A DNA stretch of 24,987 bases from an uncultured Clostridia bacterium (GTDB taxonomy: Bacteria > Bacillota > Clostridia > Christensenellales > UBA1242), in NCBI GenBank assembly GCA_934747255.1, contig CAKVGH010000011.1, forward strand, positions 1 through 24,987, read 5' to 3'. A program made the translations under genes and the position numbers. Positions 1 to 8,602 of this stretch are shown one piece after another. Under the pieces are notes generated by a model. The model did not search any database and was not told the origin of the DNA. It was given only the letters and a program-made list of their open reading frames with translations. Numbering within the stretch: position 1 is the stretch's first letter; each line of letters begins with the position of its first letter.

Positions 1-87
1 GGAAAGACAAAAGTTTTAACACATAAAATTGCATATTTAATGCAAGAAAAAAATATATTGCACAATATGCAAACTTTAATAGAGTAG
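1..87 (+). pseudogene. Truncated UvrD/PcrA-like helicase fragment (Walker A region), cut by window edge
   Basis: Reading frame 1 is open from the window edge and gives 28 residues beginning GKTKVLTHKIAYLMQEKNI, then a TAG stop at 85-87. The GKT followed by VLTH-IAYL is what UvrD/PcrA/Rep superfamily 1 helicases show at the Walker A lysine and the helix after it. A real helicase would continue within about ten residues into a TFTNKAA motif and for some 600 more residues. Here the match is lost and the frame stops. Neither other forward frame resumes the motif. This could be a decayed helicase copy, or an assembly artefact if the contig starts here. The short length makes the call tentative. 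Confidence 0.45.
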
Positions 88-118
88 ATAATTTCAAAAA
101 AGGCGGAGATGAAAAGTA

Positions 119-3070
119 ATGATTTTTGATGATAGAGATATTGAAAAAATAGAAACAAAAGAAGAAACAAGAAAAAAACATAAAGTTACTAAATCTCAAC
201 TTTCTTTTGATGATTTAGCCACTCATACTAATGAAAAGACTGCAAAAGTTAGTAAAAAAACAAAATCAACAAAATCAGTCGAAGAAAAATCGATAGATAA
301 TGTTGAAGATGATTTACTAATGGAAAATAAAAGCGACTTGTTAGAACCTAAAAACGAAAGATTGGAACTTGACGAAGAAACAGCAAAAACTCTTGAAAAT
401 CAATTAAAAAAGAGTAAAACTCTTGCAACAAAACGCAAGACAAAATTGGCAAAAGAGAGTGTGTCTAATCAGGAAACTACCAATGAAGAATTGGAAGAAA
501 ATGCCGATAGCAAATCAAGTCAAGAAAGTAACCAAGACGAAACAGAAGCAAATGAAGAAAATACCAATGGTAGCGATGTTGAAAATGACATTGACGATTT
601 AGACGCTAATAGCGAAGAAGAGCATACTTACGAAAGTACTTTTGACAAAGACGATTCGGGCAATCTGCTAAAAAGTCTAGACCATGTTTTGCACGATAGT
701 ATGATTCCATACAGTGAATATGTAATTATGGATAGAGCCTTGCCAAGAGTGGAAGACGGCTTGAAGCCAGTTCAACGAAGAATTTTATTTTCAATGTACG
801 AAGAAGGCTTTACACCTGATAAACCATACCGAAAATGTGCAAACACCGTTGGTTATGTTTTGGGTAAATACCACCCACACGGCGATACAAGTGTTTATAA
901 CGCACTCGTTAGACTTGCACAGACTTTCAATATGAAGGAAGTTTTGATTGACGGACACGGAAACTTTGGTTCGGTTGATGGCGATGGTGCTGCTGCTATG
1001 CGTTATACCGAAGCAAAACTTGCTCCACTTGCTCTTGAGCTTTTAAGAGATATTGAAAAAAATACTGTTAAATGGAGTTACAACTACGATGATAGTAGAA
1101 AAGAACCTGATATGTTACCGGGAAGATTTCCTAACTTGCTTGTTAATGGTGCATCGGGTATTGCGGTAGGACTAGCAACTAACATTCCAACACATAACTT
1201 GGCAGAATGTATTGACGGCTCTGTTGCAGTAATTGAAAATCCTGATATTACAACTAGCGAACTAATGCAAATAATAAAAGGACCAGATTTTCCAACTGGT
1301 GGAATAATACACGCAGGGGAAGAATTAAAGCAGGCTTACGAAACAGGTAAGGGTAAAATAACAATAAGGGCAAAAGTCAGCATTGAACCAGACAAAAATG
1401 AAAAACAAAATATTGTTATTACTGAATTTCCTTATCAAGTCAACAAGTCAGTATTACTACAAAAAATTGTAGAATTGAAAGATAAGTACAAGGAAATTTT
1501 GGGCGGTGTTACTGATATTCGTGATGAAAGTGATAGAACGGGAACTCGTGCAGTTATTACTTGTAAAAAAGATGTTGATGTTCAAAAAGTGCTTAACTTT
1601 TTGTATAAATACACCGATTTGCAAACAACATTTGGTATAAATATGGTTGCTATTGCAAATGGAAAGCCTTTGCTTCTTAACCTTAAACAAATATTGTCTT
1701 ATTATGTAAACTACCAAAGAGATGTAGTATTAAATAGAACCAAATTTGACTTAAAGGCTTGTGAAGATAGAGCACATATCTTGCAAGGTTTGTTGATTGC
1801 AATTCAAAACATTGACGCAGTTATAAAAATCATTAAGACCAGTGCTGGCACAATGGAAGCAAAACAAAGACTTATGCAAAAATTTGCTTTGACAGAAGTT
1901 CAAGCACAAGCCATTTTGGATATGCGACTTGCTAGACTTACAAGTTTGGAAGTGGGCAAGATTAAGGAAGAATTAGAGTCATTAGAAAAGCAAATTAAAA
2001 AGTTAAAAGCCATTGTTGGTAGTAAGAAACTTCAAATGGAAACTGTAAAAACCGAACTACTTGAAATCAAGAAAAAGTACGGCACAGCAAGAGTTAGTCA
2101 AATCGAAAGCGATGACCAAAAATTTGCTATTAGTCAAGACTTAATTGCAAAGCCTGTAAAAGATATATTCATTGCTTACAGCGAACGCAATGCAATTAAA
2201 AAAATTCCAGAAAAGAGTTTTATGATTTCGGCTCGAAGTGTTGCTCCAAACAGCACGTTAAACGAAGTTCATTCAATTATTTTCAAAACTCAAACCGACA
2301 AACAACTTTTGTTATTTACAAACAAAGGTAATTGTTATAAATTAAGCCAAGATGACATTTTGGAAGCAAGATGGAAAGATAGGGGAACGCTCCTAACTGA
2401 TGCTATTTTGGGTTATCAAAAGGACGAAAAAGTGCTTTATATTATTGATTATAAAGACGCTTTACCAAAGGGTGAATTGTTATTTGTAACAAATGATGGA
2501 ATGATTAGAAAAACTAATTTTGCCGAGTTTGATGTTAAAAAACAATCTTTTGCTTGCTTTAAGTTAAACGATGGTCAACAAATAATATCTATTCAAAAAA
2601 TGGAAAAAGATAAAACATTATTATTTGTAACTAAAAACGGAATGGGCTTGAATGCAAGTTTAAGTGATGTTCCATCTCAAAGCAAATCGTCTGTTGGTGT
2701 TAAAGGTATGAACTTAAACGATGGCGATAGCGTAGTTTATTCAAGTTTAGTAACTCAAAAAGATAGTTTCCTAGTTTTAACCGATATGGGCTATATCAAG
2801 CGTATTGGAATGGACAATTTGGAAATTTTGGGTAGAAACAGAAAGGGCGTTAAACTTATTAGTTTTGACAAGACAAACGGCTCACAAATTATTCTTTCAA
2901 AAGTTGTTAGAAGCAATTTTGAAGTGTATTGCCTAAACGCACAAAATAAAGTTGTATCAGTAAAAAGTGAGCAATTAGCACTCGAAAATAGAACAACAAA
3001 AGGTAAGGGAATTGTAAAGTCTACAAAGCCTGAAAAACTTAAAAATGCCTACATTTATTTGTGGAGTTAA
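119..3070 (+). CDS. parC: Type IIA DNA topoisomerase subunit A (topoisomerase IV ParC-like) with long disordered N-terminal extension
   Basis: This is the breakage-rejoining subunit of a type IIA topoisomerase, which works with a GyrB/ParE ATPase partner that is not in the window. The first ~185 residues are Lys/Glu/Ser/Asn-rich low complexity. The conserved core starts near residue 186 (LDHVLHDSMIPYSEYVIMDR). The winged-helix segment YHPHGDTSVYNALVRLAQ spans 251-268, and the active-site tyrosine is Tyr296 in AAAMRYTEA. A coiled-coil arm and a beta-pinwheel-type C-terminal domain follow. I see no GyrA box (QRRGGKG type). A RWKDRGT segment resembles the RWKDLGQ of Gram-positive ParC, so ParC is preferred over GyrA. 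The 983-residue length exceeds the usual 740-840 because of the extension. The ATG has AGGCGGAG ten bases upstream. The acidic residue that helps bind quinolones is Asn261 here. Confidence 0.85.
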   Translation: MIFDDRDIEKIETKEETRKKHKVTKSQLSFDDLATHTNEKTAKVSKKTKSTKSVEEKSIDNVEDDLLMENKSDLLEPKNERLELDEETAKTLENQLKKSKTLATKRKTKLAKESVSNQETTNEELEENADSKSSQESNQDETEANEENTNGSDVENDIDDLDANSEEEHTYESTFDKDDSGNLLKSLDHVLHDSMIPYSEYVIMDRALPRVEDGLKPVQRRILFSMYEEGFTPDKPYRKCANTVGYVLGKYHPHGDTSVYNALVRLAQTFNMKEVLIDGHGNFGSVDGDGAAAMRYTEAKLAPLALELLRDIEKNTVKWSYNYDDSRKEPDMLPGRFPNLLVNGASGIAVGLATNIPTHNLAECIDGSVAVIENPDITTSELMQIIKGPDFPTGGIIHAGEELKQAYETGKGKITIRAKVSIEPDKNEKQNIVITEFPYQVNKSVLLQKIVELKDKYKEILGGVTDIRDESDRTGTRAVITCKKDVDVQKVLNFLYKYTDLQTTFGINMVAIANGKPLLLNLKQILSYYVNYQRDVVLNRTKFDLKACEDRAHILQGLLIAIQNIDAVIKIIKTSAGTMEAKQRLMQKFALTEVQAQAILDMRLARLTSLEVGKIKEELESLEKQIKKLKAIVGSKKLQMETVKTELLEIKKKYGTARVSQIESDDQKFAISQDLIAKPVKDIFIAYSERNAIKKIPEKSFMISARSVAPNSTLNEVHSIIFKTQTDKQLLLFTNKGNCYKLSQDDILEARWKDRGTLLTDAILGYQKDEKVLYIIDYKDALPKGELLFVTNDGMIRKTNFAEFDVKKQSFACFKLNDGQQIISIQKMEKDKTLLFVTKNGMGLNASLSDVPSQSKSSVGVKGMNLNDGDSVVYSSLVTQKDSFLVLTDMGYIKRIGMDNLEILGRNRKGVKLISFDKTNGSQIILSKVVRSNFEVYCLNAQNKVVSVKSEQLALENRTTKGKGIVKSTKPEKLKNAYIYLWS

Positions 3071-3071
3071 A

Positions 3072-3118
3072 AGTTTTTGAAAAAATTTTTGAGAAAATAA
3101 AGGTATTTTCAAAAAACT
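3072..3118 (+). other. Two mutually exclusive hairpins between parC and dnaG
   Basis: AGTTTTTGAAAA at 3072-3083 can pair with TTTTCAAAAAACT at 3106-3118 with one bulge. Alternatively TTTTTGAGAAAATA at 3086-3099 can pair with TATTTTCAAAAA at 3104-3115 around an AAGG loop, with a GA bulge. The structures share the right arm, so only one can form at a time. No clean U-tract follows on the plus strand. It may weakly terminate or attenuate parC transcription ahead of dnaG; this is inference in a very AT-rich spacer. Confidence 0.3.
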
Positions 3119-3201
3119 GTCGAATAATAGTAGTGTAATTTGTTTATTGATAAACAGTCTTAATTACTGTTGAGAAATAATCTTAATTTAGAAGGAGTAA
3201 A

Positions 3202-4965
3202 ATGGCAAATAGCGGATATTCACCAGAATTTTTATCGAAATTGAAATCGTCTTGCAATATTGTTAGCGAAATTTCAAGATATGTTCCGTTATCGCGAAAA
3301 GGCAGAACCTATTGGGGTTGCTGTCCTTTTCATCACGAAAAAACTCCTTCTTTTGCTGTTAATGAATACGAAGGATATTATCATTGTTTTGGCTGTGGCG
3401 CGAGTGGAGATGTAATTTCGTTTTTGGAGAAAATTGAAGGTATTGACTTTATGCAGGTTGTTAAAAATCTTGCAGAAAGTGCAAATATTCCCCTTCCAGC
3501 ATTTACGGGCGATGAAAATATCATAAGGCGAAAAAAGGAAAAAGACAGGTTGGTTTATATTTGCACAGAAAGTGCCAAATACTATCATCAGGAACTTTTG
3601 AAGCCAGCAGGTGCTATTGCACGAAACTATTTGCAAAAGCGACAGATTACTAATGAAACGACCACCAAAATGGGGCTAGGTTACAGCCCAGATTGGCAGG
3701 GAATAATTACATATCTAAAATCGCTTGGTGTTACGATTGACGAAATGCTAAAAGCGGGTGTTGTAAGCGAAAAAAATGGCAAATATTATGACGCTATGGC
3801 ATTAAGACTCGTGTTTCCAGTGTTTGACCATATTGGCAAAGTTGTTGGATTTTCGGGCAGAGCACTCGAAGATGGTGCACTTGCCAAGTACAAAAACACG
3901 CAAGGAACAGACATCTTTAACAAAAGCACAATTTTGTTTGGATTAAACAACCTGCGTAAAGCAAGAGTCCAAAACAAAAACTATGCAATTTTGGTCGAAG
4001 GTCAAATTGATGTTGTTAGTTTGTATCAAGCGGGTTTTCCAAATGCTATTGCGTCACTAGGAACAGCTTTTAACGAACATCACCTAGAAACTATCTCCAA
4101 ATTTGTTGATAGCATTTACATTTGTTTTGATGGCGATGGTGCGGGCAAAAAGGCAACTGAAAAATGTGTAGAACTATTAAAAGGGACAACCTTTGATGTT
4201 AAGATTTTAACTCTTCCAAACAAAATGGACCCAGACGAATACATTAAGTCCTATGGTGCAGAAAGTTTTGAAAACGAACTGAAAAATGCCAAAACTGTTA
4301 AGGAATATCAAATTGATGTGCTTGCTGAAAAATATGATTTACAGGACAAAAACAGCATTGCAAAATTTGTGGAAACGGCATTAAATTTGGTTGCAAGTTA
4401 CAAGTCCATTTTAGATAGAGATATTTACCTAAAAAAAGTGGCAGAAAAAGCCAATATGAACGAAGAAATTTTACGGCGAGAACTCAACAAAAAAGTTTTG
4501 AGTGTACAATCAAAAAACTATGAGCAAAAGCCACAAAGTAAAAGTTTGAGTATGGTGAATCAAAACAAACTTTTGAAAGCGGAAACATTTGTTTTGGCGT
4601 GCAGGTTATATAAAAAAGAGTTTGCACAAAATATTAGTAGTGAATTGTTTGAAAATAGTTTTTACAAACAATTTAATCAATATTTAATTGATAACAACCC
4701 ATTACTATCAAGAGTGCTTGACGATTTTGATGTGGAAAAAAATGATTTCTTAAAACAAGTTATGAATTATGATTTTTCACTAATCAAAGATGAACAAAAA
4801 GAATATGTTGGTTGCTTAAAACAATTACAATTAAGACAACTATTAAAAAAACAAACCGAATTGCAAATTAGTTTGCAGTCAGCAGGGGAAAGTCAAAGAA
4901 TGAAAATTCTTGGAGAATTGCAACAAATAATAAAGCAAATTCAAGAAAAGAAAACGGAGGAATAA
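3202..4965 (+). CDS. dnaG: DNA primase DnaG
   Basis: Bacterial primase synthesises RNA primers at the replication fork and is recruited by the replicative helicase. The 587-residue protein has a CHC2 zinc-binding domain (Cys41, His44, Cys62, Cys65 in CPFH...CFGC). The primase core follows, with the TOPRIM acidic motifs VEGQIDV at 264-270 and FDGDGAG at 308-314. The C-terminal third is more variable and matches the expected helicase-interaction region. EGQID replaces the more common EGYMD, but the catalytic Glu and Asp remain. The ATG is preceded by GAAGGAG with good spacing. Three bases separate it from rpoD, so the two are co-transcribed, as in the classical macromolecular synthesis operon. 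Confidence 0.96.
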   Translation: MANSGYSPEFLSKLKSSCNIVSEISRYVPLSRKGRTYWGCCPFHHEKTPSFAVNEYEGYYHCFGCGASGDVISFLEKIEGIDFMQVVKNLAESANIPLPAFTGDENIIRRKKEKDRLVYICTESAKYYHQELLKPAGAIARNYLQKRQITNETTTKMGLGYSPDWQGIITYLKSLGVTIDEMLKAGVVSEKNGKYYDAMALRLVFPVFDHIGKVVGFSGRALEDGALAKYKNTQGTDIFNKSTILFGLNNLRKARVQNKNYAILVEGQIDVVSLYQAGFPNAIASLGTAFNEHHLETISKFVDSIYICFDGDGAGKKATEKCVELLKGTTFDVKILTLPNKMDPDEYIKSYGAESFENELKNAKTVKEYQIDVLAEKYDLQDKNSIAKFVETALNLVASYKSILDRDIYLKKVAEKANMNEEILRRELNKKVLSVQSKNYEQKPQSKSLSMVNQNKLLKAETFVLACRLYKKEFAQNISSELFENSFYKQFNQYLIDNNPLLSRVLDDFDVEKNDFLKQVMNYDFSLIKDEQKEYVGCLKQLQLRQLLKKQTELQISLQSAGESQRMKILGELQQIIKQIQEKKTEE

Positions 4966-4968
4966 GTT

Positions 4969-6012
4969 TTGAACGAAAAATATTTAGCAGAATATCAAAA
5001 ATTGCTAGAAATAGGTAAGAAAAAAGGAAAGTTGAATGAAGAAGACATTCAAGTAAAATTTTTGAAACTTGATGCCACCAGTAAGGAAACTGATGAGATT
5101 ATTGAGGAACTAAAAAAACAAGGTATAAAGGTTGTTTTAACAGTCAAAGAAGACCTTGATTTTGAAGCACTTGCAAATCAAGTTAGTGTAGACGACCCAG
5201 TTAAATTATACATTAAAGATATGAGCAAAGTGCCACTACTTTCGGCAGAACAAGAAGTTGAACTTGCCAAAAGAGCAATGGCTGGCGACCAACAAGCAAA
5301 ATCACAACTATGTGAAGCAAACTTGCGTCTTGTTATTAGTATTGCAAAAAGATATACTGGCAAGAATATGCAATTTTTGGACTTGATTCAAGAAGGAAAT
5401 ATTGGACTTATTAAGGCCGTTGAAAAATTTGACTACACAAAGGGATTTAGATTTTCTACTTATGCTACTTGGTGGATTAGACAATCAATTACAAGAGCGA
5501 TGGCTGACCAAGCAAGAACCATTCGTATTCCTGTTCACATGGTCGAAACTATCAATAGGCTAGGTAGAGCATCAAAAAGACTATTGCAAGAACTTGGCAG
5601 AGAGCCAACCGTTGAAGAACTTGCAAAAGAACTTGATATGTCGGTAGACAGAGTTAGCGAAATTCAAAAAATAGCACTAGACCCAATATCGCTTGAAAGT
5701 CCTATTGGCGAAGAAGAAGACAGCAAAATTAGTGATTTTATTGAAGATGAAACTAGCATTTCGCCAGTCGAAAGTGCAACAAGAAGTATGCTAAAAGGTC
5801 AACTTCTTGCAGTTATTGACACATTAACCCCTCGTGAACAAAAAGTAATTCGTTTAAGGTACGGTCTTGATGACGGCTTCCCAAAAACTTTGGAGCAAGT
5901 TGGTCAAGAATTTAATGTTACAAGAGAGCGTATTCGTCAAATCGAAGCAAAAGCATTAAGAAAATTAAGAAACCCAACAAGAAGTAAAAAACTTAAAGAT
6001 TTTTGTGACTAA
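4969..6012 (+). CDS. rpoD: RNA polymerase principal sigma factor (sigma-70/SigA)
   Basis: This is the primary sigma factor that directs RNA polymerase to housekeeping promoters. Domains in order are a short acidic region 1.1-like N-terminus, region 1.2 from about residue 76 (DDPVKLYIKDM), region 2 at about 118-190 including FRFSTYATWWIRQSITRA for -10 recognition and melting, region 3, and region 4 at about 282-335 with the helix-turn-helix TLEQVGQEFNVTRERIRQIEAKAL. The 347-residue length is typical of Gram-positive SigA. The start is TTG with GGAGG eight bases upstream. A weaker start codon may help keep sigma output below that of dnaG, which ends three bases before it (inference). The TTGACA/TATAAT promoter in this window matches recognition by such a factor. 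Confidence 0.97.
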   Translation: MNEKYLAEYQKLLEIGKKKGKLNEEDIQVKFLKLDATSKETDEIIEELKKQGIKVVLTVKEDLDFEALANQVSVDDPVKLYIKDMSKVPLLSAEQEVELAKRAMAGDQQAKSQLCEANLRLVISIAKRYTGKNMQFLDLIQEGNIGLIKAVEKFDYTKGFRFSTYATWWIRQSITRAMADQARTIRIPVHMVETINRLGRASKRLLQELGREPTVEELAKELDMSVDRVSEIQKIALDPISLESPIGEEEDSKISDFIEDETSISPVESATRSMLKGQLLAVIDTLTPREQKVIRLRYGLDDGFPKTLEQVGQEFNVTRERIRQIEAKALRKLRNPTRSKKLKDFCD

Positions 6013-6069
6013 TAACATTTGTTTGTTTTTAATATCAAAATGTTATATATTATTAAATAAGGAGAAAAT

Positions 6070-6873
6070 ATGGCAACAATTTTGAATTTGGATAAAAGAC
6101 TCGAAACAATAGTAAATTTGTGCGACCAAAGTAATGTAACTGCCGATATTGGTTGCGACCACGGTTTAGTTACTGCCGAACTTATTTTGCAGGAAAAAGC
6201 AAAAAGAGTTGTTAGCACTGAAATTAGTCCAGATTGTCTTAATAAAGCAATTATGCTTGCAAACAAAATTAACATCTTGCCATTTGTTAGTTTTAGAGAA
6301 TGTGACGGCTTTAAGTTGATTACTAAATATGACAAAATTGACCAAGCAGTCATTGCTGGTATGGGTGGTAAAAAAATTATTGATATTATTAGCAATAGAC
6401 CAAAAAAATTGTGGAACTTTGTTCTTCAACCAATGAACGATGTTATTGAATTGCGAAAATATTTGCTTGCAAATAAATTTAGATTTAAGGTTGACAAACT
6501 CATTAAGGTTGATGACAAATACTACAATGTTATGAAGGTGGCAAAGGGTAAGCAAAAATTAAGCGACCTTGAAATTTATTTTGGCTTTACTAATTTTAGA
6601 GAAAATGCTCAAGTGCTATACGAATACTTAAAGGAAAATTATCAAAAATTGTCATCGTTAAAACAAAGATTTGGCGAACTTAATGACAAAAATGAAGAAG
6701 CACTTTTGTATATTACAAAGGCACTTGAACTTTTTGAACCAGCACCAGATAAATCAACAGGAGAAGTTGCTACTTTGGACGCCGAAAGCGAACAAAAATT
6801 GGTAGAGCAAAGAGTGGAAGAATTAGCCAAGCAGGAAGAACAAGCAGACGAAATTAAAAATAGTAAAAAGTAA
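6070..6873 (+). CDS. trmK: tRNA (adenine22-N1)-methyltransferase TrmK-like
   Basis: TrmK-family enzymes use S-adenosylmethionine to methylate N1 of A22 in the tRNA D-loop. The N-terminal Rossmann fold has LDKRLETIV, the SAM-binding ADIGCDHG at 25-32, the acidic STEISP, and AGMGG at 96-100, all typical of the YqfN/TrmK family. The helical C-terminal domain is followed, from about residue 225, by a Glu/Lys/Ala-rich tail that looks disordered. Position just downstream of rpoD agrees with the Bacillus order dnaG-sigA-trmK. The Nif3/YqfO gene often found next is absent; a zinc-ribbon protein follows one base later. The ATG has AAGGAG upstream. Confidence 0.88.
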   Translation: MATILNLDKRLETIVNLCDQSNVTADIGCDHGLVTAELILQEKAKRVVSTEISPDCLNKAIMLANKINILPFVSFRECDGFKLITKYDKIDQAVIAGMGGKKIIDIISNRPKKLWNFVLQPMNDVIELRKYLLANKFRFKVDKLIKVDDKYYNVMKVAKGKQKLSDLEIYFGFTNFRENAQVLYEYLKENYQKLSSLKQRFGELNDKNEEALLYITKALELFEPAPDKSTGEVATLDAESEQKLVEQRVEELAKQEEQADEIKNSKK

Positions 6874-6892
6874 AATGCAAAACGGAGTATCT

Positions 6893-7594
6893 ATGAATAA
6901 ATATTTAGAATATCAAAAACTTGATAGCGAAATTTTTAAGCTTGAAAGAGAACTTAACAAAAACGAGCATAAAAAAGACGCACAAGCAATGGTTGGTGTT
7001 GTAAAAGAAGCACAATCAAAGATTATTTATCTTGACAAGCAGTCGAGATTTTTGCTAGAAGAAATTGAAAAATTAAAACAAGTTCAGCAAAAAGGAATTG
7101 CCCTTGTAAACAAATACACAAAGCAATTTAATGCAAATATGACCGAAGAAGAACTTGCTGACTTAAAAGGCAAATTATCTCAAACAATTAAGCAATTAAG
7201 TGACCTTGAAAACAGATTTTTAGCACACGAAGTAAAAGCAAAAAACATTATGCAAGAATTTGATGTTGCCAAGAAAAAGGCAAATCAAGCCAAAGCAAAG
7301 CACTTGGAAAGCAAGCAAAAGTTTGAAGAAGTTTCTTCTTCTCAAATGCCAGAAATCAACAAGTTGAAATCACATTTGCAAGAACTTGAAAAACAGTTGG
7401 ACGCAAACTTTGTTACAAAATATAAGTCACTAAAACAAGACGGAAAATTCCCTGTAATTGTTCCACTTATTGAAAAGCGTTGTGGTGGTTGCCGAATGGA
7501 ATTACCTAGCGGTCAAATTGAGATAATCAAACAAAAAGGCAAGTTGGAATGTCCTTCGTGCAGAAGATTGATTTATATCAACAAAGAAGACTAA
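6893..7594 (+). CDS. Coiled-coil protein with C-terminal C4 zinc ribbon (nucleic-acid-binding type)
   Basis: This 233-residue protein is mostly long charged helices (about residues 1-170) predicted as coiled coil. It ends in a zinc ribbon with CGGC at 197-200 and CPSC at 220-223. This matches a widespread family of uncharacterised zinc-ribbon proteins often encoded beside trmK/nif3; the biochemical role is not established. An in-frame ATG exists at 6875, but the ATG at 6893 has CGGAG five bases upstream and begins MNKYLEYQKLD, the usual start of the family, so it is preferred. A terminator follows, making this the last gene of the dnaG-rpoD-trmK unit. Confidence 0.8.
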   Translation: MNKYLEYQKLDSEIFKLERELNKNEHKKDAQAMVGVVKEAQSKIIYLDKQSRFLLEEIEKLKQVQQKGIALVNKYTKQFNANMTEEELADLKGKLSQTIKQLSDLENRFLAHEVKAKNIMQEFDVAKKKANQAKAKHLESKQKFEEVSSSQMPEINKLKSHLQELEKQLDANFVTKYKSLKQDGKFPVIVPLIEKRCGGCRMELPSGQIEIIKQKGKLECPSCRRLIYINKED

Positions 7595-7624
7595 ATTTAT
7601 TTGTAAATACCATAAAATAAAAAC

Positions 7625-7675
7625 ACAAACCCAGCTTTTACTCCTTAAAGCGATAAAAAAAGGTTTGTTTTTTTA
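7625..7675 (+). terminator. Rho-independent terminator after zinc-ribbon gene
   Basis: ACAAACC at 7625-7631 pairs with GGTTTGT at 7662-7668 and is followed by a T-run to 7674. The long loop contains its own small stem, GCTTT/AAAGC at 7634-7651, so the structure is branched rather than a simple hairpin. Position after the last gene of the unit supports termination. Confidence 0.65.
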
Positions 7676-7770
7676 TGCCATTCATAATTTTTGGACAAGG
7701 TGAGTAAAATATATTAAGTAAATGACAAATGCGACAGCAAAAGACATTATTCGCAGTAATTTTGGTGTAT

Positions 7771-7799
7771 TTGGCGTTGAAAAAAAATCTTAATATTAT
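7771..7799 (+). promoter_or_regulatory. Possible sigma-A promoter for the deacetylase gene
   Basis: TTGGCG at 7771-7776, 17 bases, then TATTAT at 7794-7799, upstream of the AAGGAG and ATG of the gene at 7823. Transcription would start only a few bases before the ribosome site, which is tight. The hexamer match is moderate. Confidence 0.35.
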
Positions 7800-7822
7800 A
7801 AAATTATAAGGAGCAATAATAA

Positions 7823-8590
7823 ATGCATATTTACTGTGTTAAACTCAAAAATATCAAGGCATTTTTGCTACTTGCTTTAACAATTACTTTGCTTGCAATA
7901 AACATAAATGGTTATGTTCCCGCAAGCGTGTACTTTGGGGCTAGTTTAAGGAAAGTTCCTATTTACTATGTTAATACAAAGGAGCAAAAAGTGGCTATTA
8001 GTTTTGATGCTGCTTGGGGTGCAGATAAAACCGAAAAAATTATGGAAATCTGCAAGGAGTACAATGTAAATGCAACTTTCTTTTTAACAGGTTTTTGGAT
8101 AGAAGATTATCCCGAAATGGTAAAAAAGATTGACGAAAATGGCTTTGAAATTGGTACTCATTCGTCAAATCACCCCGATATGACAAAACTATCAAAGTTG
8201 CAAATGAAAATGGAACTTGAAGATTGTTGTAAACTTATAACCGACATTACAGGCAAACAAGTAGAGTTGTTTAGGCCACCATTTGGGGCATATAACGACA
8301 CATTGATTGAAACTGCAACCGAGTTAAACCTTACTACAATACAATGGGATGTTGACAGTTTGGACTGGAAAGGCTTGTCTGCAATGGAAATTACTAATCG
8401 TATTATAAATGGCGTTAGGTGTGGCAGTATTATTCTTTGCCATAACAATTCCGACCATATTTTAGATGCCTTGCCACTTGTACTTGATAGGTTGCAAAAG
8501 AAAGGTTACACAGTAACAAATATCGGCGATTTAATTATAAAGGGCGAATATTTTATTGATAACAATGGTATGCAATCTGCTCGTATTTAG
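7823..8590 (+). CDS. Polysaccharide deacetylase, NodB domain, PdaB-like, membrane-anchored or secreted
   Basis: NodB-type deacetylases remove N-acetyl groups from peptidoglycan or other polysaccharides outside the cell. Residues 10-30 form one hydrophobic segment (signal peptide or anchor). The NodB domain runs from about 55 to 245 with FDAAWGAD at 61-68, THSSNH at 112-117 (metal-binding His113 and His117), RPPFGAY at 151-157, WDVDSLDW at 175-182 and LCHNN near 207. In the canonical TFDDGP motif the second Asp is a metal ligand; here it is Ala63, as in PdaB-type proteins that carry FDxxWG. PdaB acts in Bacillus sporulation, but a sporulation role here is only inference. AAGGAG precedes the ATG. 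The SSB-like gene follows 12 bases later. Confidence 0.85.
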   Translation: MHIYCVKLKNIKAFLLLALTITLLAININGYVPASVYFGASLRKVPIYYVNTKEQKVAISFDAAWGADKTEKIMEICKEYNVNATFFLTGFWIEDYPEMVKKIDENGFEIGTHSSNHPDMTKLSKLQMKMELEDCCKLITDITGKQVELFRPPFGAYNDTLIETATELNLTTIQWDVDSLDWKGLSAMEITNRIINGVRCGSIILCHNNSDHILDALPLVLDRLQKKGYTVTNIGDLIIKGEYFIDNNGMQSARI

Positions 8591-8602
8591 GAGGAAAATT
8601 AA

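Noticed and set aside
6009..6555. Two long reverse-strand frames across trmK
   Set aside because: Antisense shadows of a well-supported gene; no family features.
7722..7793. A 23-codon frame (MTNATAKDIIRSNFGVFGVEKKS) upstream of the deacetylase gene
   Set aside because: No ribosome site, no known match, and it overlaps the likely promoter of the next gene; expected by chance.
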